This document shows, one piece after another, positions 61,741 to 64,000 of a DNA stretch of 64,000 nt. Below the pieces are notes generated by a model. That model did no database searches and had not been told where the DNA came from. It saw nothing but the letters and a program-made list of their open reading frames with translations. Both the position numbers and the translations under genes were made by a program. Every line of letters starts with the position of its first letter. Position 1 is the first letter of the stretch. Origin of the DNA: Afipia massiliensis (GTDB lineage: Bacteria; Pseudomonadota; Alphaproteobacteria; Rhizobiales; Xanthobacteraceae); contig NZ_JACHIJ010000001.1 in the NCBI RefSeq assembly GCF_014203115.1, positions 930,001 to 994,000 of the forward strand, read 5' to 3'.

Positions 61741-62714
61741 TTACCCTGCCTCTTGTAGATCGTCGATGGACCCGGATCTGCATTCAGGAATGCAATCGAC
61801 TTGCCGGCGGAATAGACCGACTTGATTTCCTTTTCGACATCAGAAGCCCACTTGACGTTCATCCCAAGTCGGTCGTTTGCCCGAATAAGCTCACCAATCG
61901 CCTTCTGGTCGTCAGGCGAGCCCTTGACGGCTATCAGCTTTGCAGCGTCATCCGGATGAGTTGCAACCCACTCGGCGGCTTCCTTGTAAGCCGCGAACAG
62001 CTTCTTCACGAGCTCAGGATTCTTCTCCGCCCAAGCCGAATGCGCGGCGACGCCCAGATATGGAATGTTGCGGCTGCCTGTGAATTTCTTCCAGCTCTCC
62101 GCAATTCCGATGTCAATCGTTTTGACTCCCGGCTTTTTTGAGTGCAGCGTGGTGTAAGCAGGTTCCCAGAGTTGAACGGCCGTTGCGCGATCCGCCAGCG
62201 CATAGCCGACGAGACCGGGCGTTGCAGTGTTAACGACTGAGAACTTCGCAGTATCGGCACCTGCCTGACGCGCGAACCAATCGAACATGACGTAGTTCGT
62301 CGTTCCCTTCGCCGCCGCAAGATCCTTTCCTTCCAGATCCTTCAGCGTCTTGATCTCCGGCCGCGATGTCACAACCGCGCCCCAGAAGTCAAAAAGATTG
62401 AAAAGATAAGTCACTTTGACGCCGCGCGTATCCGCGAGACCGACCGTCAACAGCGCTGCGCTGCCGCCAAGCTGAAATTCGCCTGAGTTGAACTGCGCAG
62501 TGTAGGCATCCGGGGTCCGCTCCTCGAACTTGATGCGAAGACCATGCTTCTCATCCAGTTTATGGGCCTTGATGACGGGCGGCAGAAACGCACCCAGTGA
62601 TGGAGCTCCGAAAACAACGATGGTCAGTTCTGCGGGCGCCTGAGCGCGAGCCGGTGCGCTGACCAGCAGCATGGAGATACAAGCGAGGCTCGTGAAGAAC
62701 TTGCGGGTTATCAT
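61737..62714 (-). CDS. ABC transporter substrate-binding protein, NMT1/SsuA-like
   Basis: This 325-aa periplasmic binding protein has a signal peptide cleaved near ARA-QAP (about residue 25). The two-lobed NMT1-type domain shows VIKAHKLDEKHGLRIKFEERTPDAYTAQF at the front of lobe 1 and the SRNIPYLGVAAHSAWAEKNPELVKKLFAAYKEAAEW pattern in lobe 2. The ligand is not known. A strong TGGAGGG precedes the ATG. It begins 33 bp after the hydrolase stop. Confidence 0.9.
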   Translation of the reverse strand: MITRKFFTSLACISMLLVSAPARAQAPAELTIVVFGAPSLGAFLPPVIKAHKLDEKHGLRIKFEERTPDAYTAQFNSGEFQLGGSAALLTVGLADTRGVKVTYLFNLFDFWGAVVTSRPEIKTLKDLEGKDLAAAKGTTNYVMFDWFARQAGADTAKFSVVNTATPGLVGYALADRATAVQLWEPAYTTLHSKKPGVKTIDIGIAESWKKFTGSRNIPYLGVAAHSAWAEKNPELVKKLFAAYKEAAEWVATHPDDAAKLIAVKGSPDDQKAIGELIRANDRLGMNVKWASDVEKEIKSVYSAGKSIAFLNADPGPSTIYKRQGK

Positions 62715-62747
62715 GTTATCCCTCCAGGTTTGTTGCTTTTTAGGGTC

Positions 62748-63566
62748 TTATCTATTGGTGTTGTTAAGCTTCAGAACGTCGCGGACGGTTTCCGCAAAAG
62801 CATCCGGTGCCTCCACGCTAGACATGTGAGCGGCATCAAGTGTCACGAGATCAGCCTGCGTAATCGCCGCAACGATTTCCTCGGCTCGCGCAGGCGGCGT
62901 CGATGGATCGTGCCGTCCAGCGATGACACGTACCGAGCATGAAATCCGCGACAGATCCGGCAAAACATTCGTCGTCGCCAATACTTCGCAGCAGCCTGCG
63001 TATCCGGCGGATGACGTGCCCGCAATCATCGCTGCGAGTTCGAGTACGCGCGACTCATGTTTGTCGCGGTATCCAGACGTCACCCAACGCTCCAGAGATG
63101 GCTGCACGAACGAAGAAACTCCACTCGAACGCGCGGTCGCAGCGCGATCACGCCACATCGATTCGGGCGGAAAGTTTGCAGCCGTGTTAGCGAGAACCAG
63201 TCCGCTGATACGATCCGATGCGTGGATGCCGAGCCACATCGCAGTCAAGCCACCGAGCGAAACCCCGCATACGACGGCGCGCGGAATTTCAAGTGTATCG
63301 AGAACGGCGAGCACATCCTTGCCCAGCGTTTCGATCGTATAGCCGTTTATCGGCGCATCTGAACGTCCGTGGCCGCGCGTATCGTAGCGCACCAGGCACG
63401 CATGAGGCCCGAGACGTTCCGTGACTTCGTCCCACATCCCGGAAGATGCTGCGAGCGAATTGCTGAAGACGATGACCGGCTTATCCAAAGCCCCGGATAT
63501 GCTCACGGCAAGCCGGACGTCGGATTCGACCTCGATATTCTGTACGTCTCGTACGGCAATGTTCAT
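62748..63566 (-). CDS. alpha/beta-fold hydrolase, 3-oxoadipate enol-lactonase-like
   Basis: This 272-aa hydrolase has the oxyanion segment FSNSLAASSGMWDEV, RYDTRGHGRSDAP, the nucleophile elbow GVSLGG (Ser), an acid in the AGRHDPSTPP turn and the catalytic His in AAHMSSVEAP. The closest named relative by motif is 3-oxoadipate enol-lactonase (PcaD), but no other beta-ketoadipate pathway gene is near. It may therefore hydrolyse an ester or lactone brought in by the ABC importer. It lies between the CoxG-like gene and the importer on one strand. Confidence 0.85.
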   Translation of the reverse strand: MNIAVRDVQNIEVESDVRLAVSISGALDKPVIVFSNSLAASSGMWDEVTERLGPHACLVRYDTRGHGRSDAPINGYTIETLGKDVLAVLDTLEIPRAVVCGVSLGGLTAMWLGIHASDRISGLVLANTAANFPPESMWRDRAATARSSGVSSFVQPSLERWVTSGYRDKHESRVLELAAMIAGTSSAGYAGCCEVLATTNVLPDLSRISCSVRVIAGRHDPSTPPARAEEIVAAITQADLVTLDAAHMSSVEAPDAFAETVRDVLKLNNTNR

Positions 63567-63576
63567 ATCTGCCGTC

Positions 63577-64000
63577 CTACTCAGCCGCGCCCTGAGCCGG
63601 CACGTCGAATTCCTTGCGCAGCGAAGTGAAGAATTTGGCTACCAAGTGCTTCGATACGCTCCCCAGAATGCGCTGGCCCACGCCTGCAACAAGTCCACCG
63701 ATCTCGCCAACACCTTGATAAGTCAGCTTCGATACATTCGGACCTTCCGAAGTGATCTCAAACCGGGCCGTGCCATTGCCGTGACCAAGCGTACCTGCAC
63801 CGGAGACCTTGATGCTGCAGGTCTTGGGTGGCTCCTTGTCCGAAAGCGCGATCTCGCCTTCAAATGAGCCTCCTACAGCGGCGACGCGCAACTGCATGTC
63901 GACCTTGTACGTATCGGGCGAGATTTCAGTCATGTTCTTGCAGCCTGGGACACAGCGCGTCAGCACGGTGGGATCGTTGAGCGCGACCCAGAGTGCGTCA
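63577..64000 (-). CDS. CoxG-like SRPBCC-family protein (cut by window edge)
   Basis: The C-terminal 140 residues are seen; the frame runs off the right edge. The sequence DALWVALNDPTVLTRCVPGCK followed by VKVSGAGTLGHGNGTARFE-like strands is characteristic of CoxG/SRPBCC proteins, which are membrane-associated helpers of molybdenum CO dehydrogenase and related enzymes. No coxMSL genes are visible within the window, so it may serve another hydroxylase or lie at the end of a larger cluster to the right. Confidence 0.82.
   Translation of the reverse strand, partial: DALWVALNDPTVLTRCVPGCKNMTEISPDTYKVDMQLRVAAVGGSFEGEIALSDKEPPKTCSIKVSGAGTLGHGNGTARFEITSEGPNVSKLTYQGVGEIGGLVAGVGQRILGSVSKHLVAKFFTSLRKEFDVPAQGAAE

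Noticed and set aside
62748-63566. annotation as pcaD with a beta-ketoadipate pathway
   Set aside because: The fold and motifs are general to the hydrolase family, and no pcaB, pcaC, pcaG, pcaH or pcaIJ genes are in the window.

Overview
The window is a GC-rich alphaproteobacterial chromosome segment. It most likely comes from the Bradyrhizobium/Afipia/Rhodopseudomonas family (Nitrobacteraceae). The pointers are a FixL with a haem-PAS domain whose residue numbering runs in step with the Bradyrhizobium protein, fixLJ beside fixK and a ccoNOQP-ccoI-ccoS operon, napEDABC, a class III cyclase fused to an ATPase and TPR region, many NitT/TauT and Liv-type ABC transporters, a CoxG-like protein, and short inverted-repeat elements of a kind I associate with this family. 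No phage, plasmid, tRNA, rRNA or CRISPR signal was seen.

Layout. 1-5,100: 5' part of a Rieske protein, folE, an ECF sigma factor, a 930-bp gap holding two repeat elements, and tex. 5,218-12,432: dTDP-4-dehydrorhamnose reductase, then an eight-gene plus-strand operon (GntR regulator, cupin, SDR, two permeases, ATPase, a 110-aa anchored protein, a binding protein) behind a tandem palindromic operator. 12,782-17,307: a CRP-type box, a small membrane protein, a Crp/Fnr regulator with a cyclic-nucleotide pocket, and a divergent 1066-aa cyclase, which may form a local cAMP circuit. 17,341-22,329: a tightly packed operon of P450, a 684-aa polytopic membrane protein and a DyP peroxidase, the best candidate here for an undescribed system. 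22,764-29,605: M23 peptidase, LuxR regulator, HlyD-type adaptor, type I secretion ABC transporter and an RTX protein made almost wholly of 36 uninterrupted nonapeptide repeats.

29,991-35,077: a TonB-dependent receptor, a 122-aa protein and an MFS importer, divergent from an AraC regulator, probably for siderophore uptake. 35,121-43,491: a catabolic unit with a Liv-type transporter whose permease and both ATPases are one 839-aa polypeptide, a 3-hydroxyacyl-CoA/carnitine dehydrogenase-like enzyme and a beta-keto acid cleavage enzyme, divergent from a GntR regulator and an SDR. 43,517-47,706: napEDABC. 47,858-54,746: ccoNOQP, a 70-aa protein, a DUF2189 protein, ccoI and ccoS, with no ccoG and no recognisable ccoH. 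55,183-58,606: fixK, fixL, fixJ and a stand-alone receiver. 58,939-64,000: a ketopantoate reductase-like protein, convergent with an operon of CoxG-like protein, alpha/beta hydrolase and a NitT/TauT ABC importer.

How it fits together: FixL would sense O2 and phosphorylate FixJ, FixJ would raise FixK, and FixK would activate high-affinity respiration. Boxes of the FixK type are visible before ccoN and before the stand-alone receiver. Periplasmic nitrate reduction next door is the natural companion pathway, but no good FixK box was found before napE. Most of the rest is nutrient scavenging and catabolism, much of it with a linked GntR or AraC regulator. Start codons were reassigned in many genes where a Shine-Dalgarno, an ATGA overlap or the domain limit argued for it. 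All functional assignments come from reading motifs, not from database searches.
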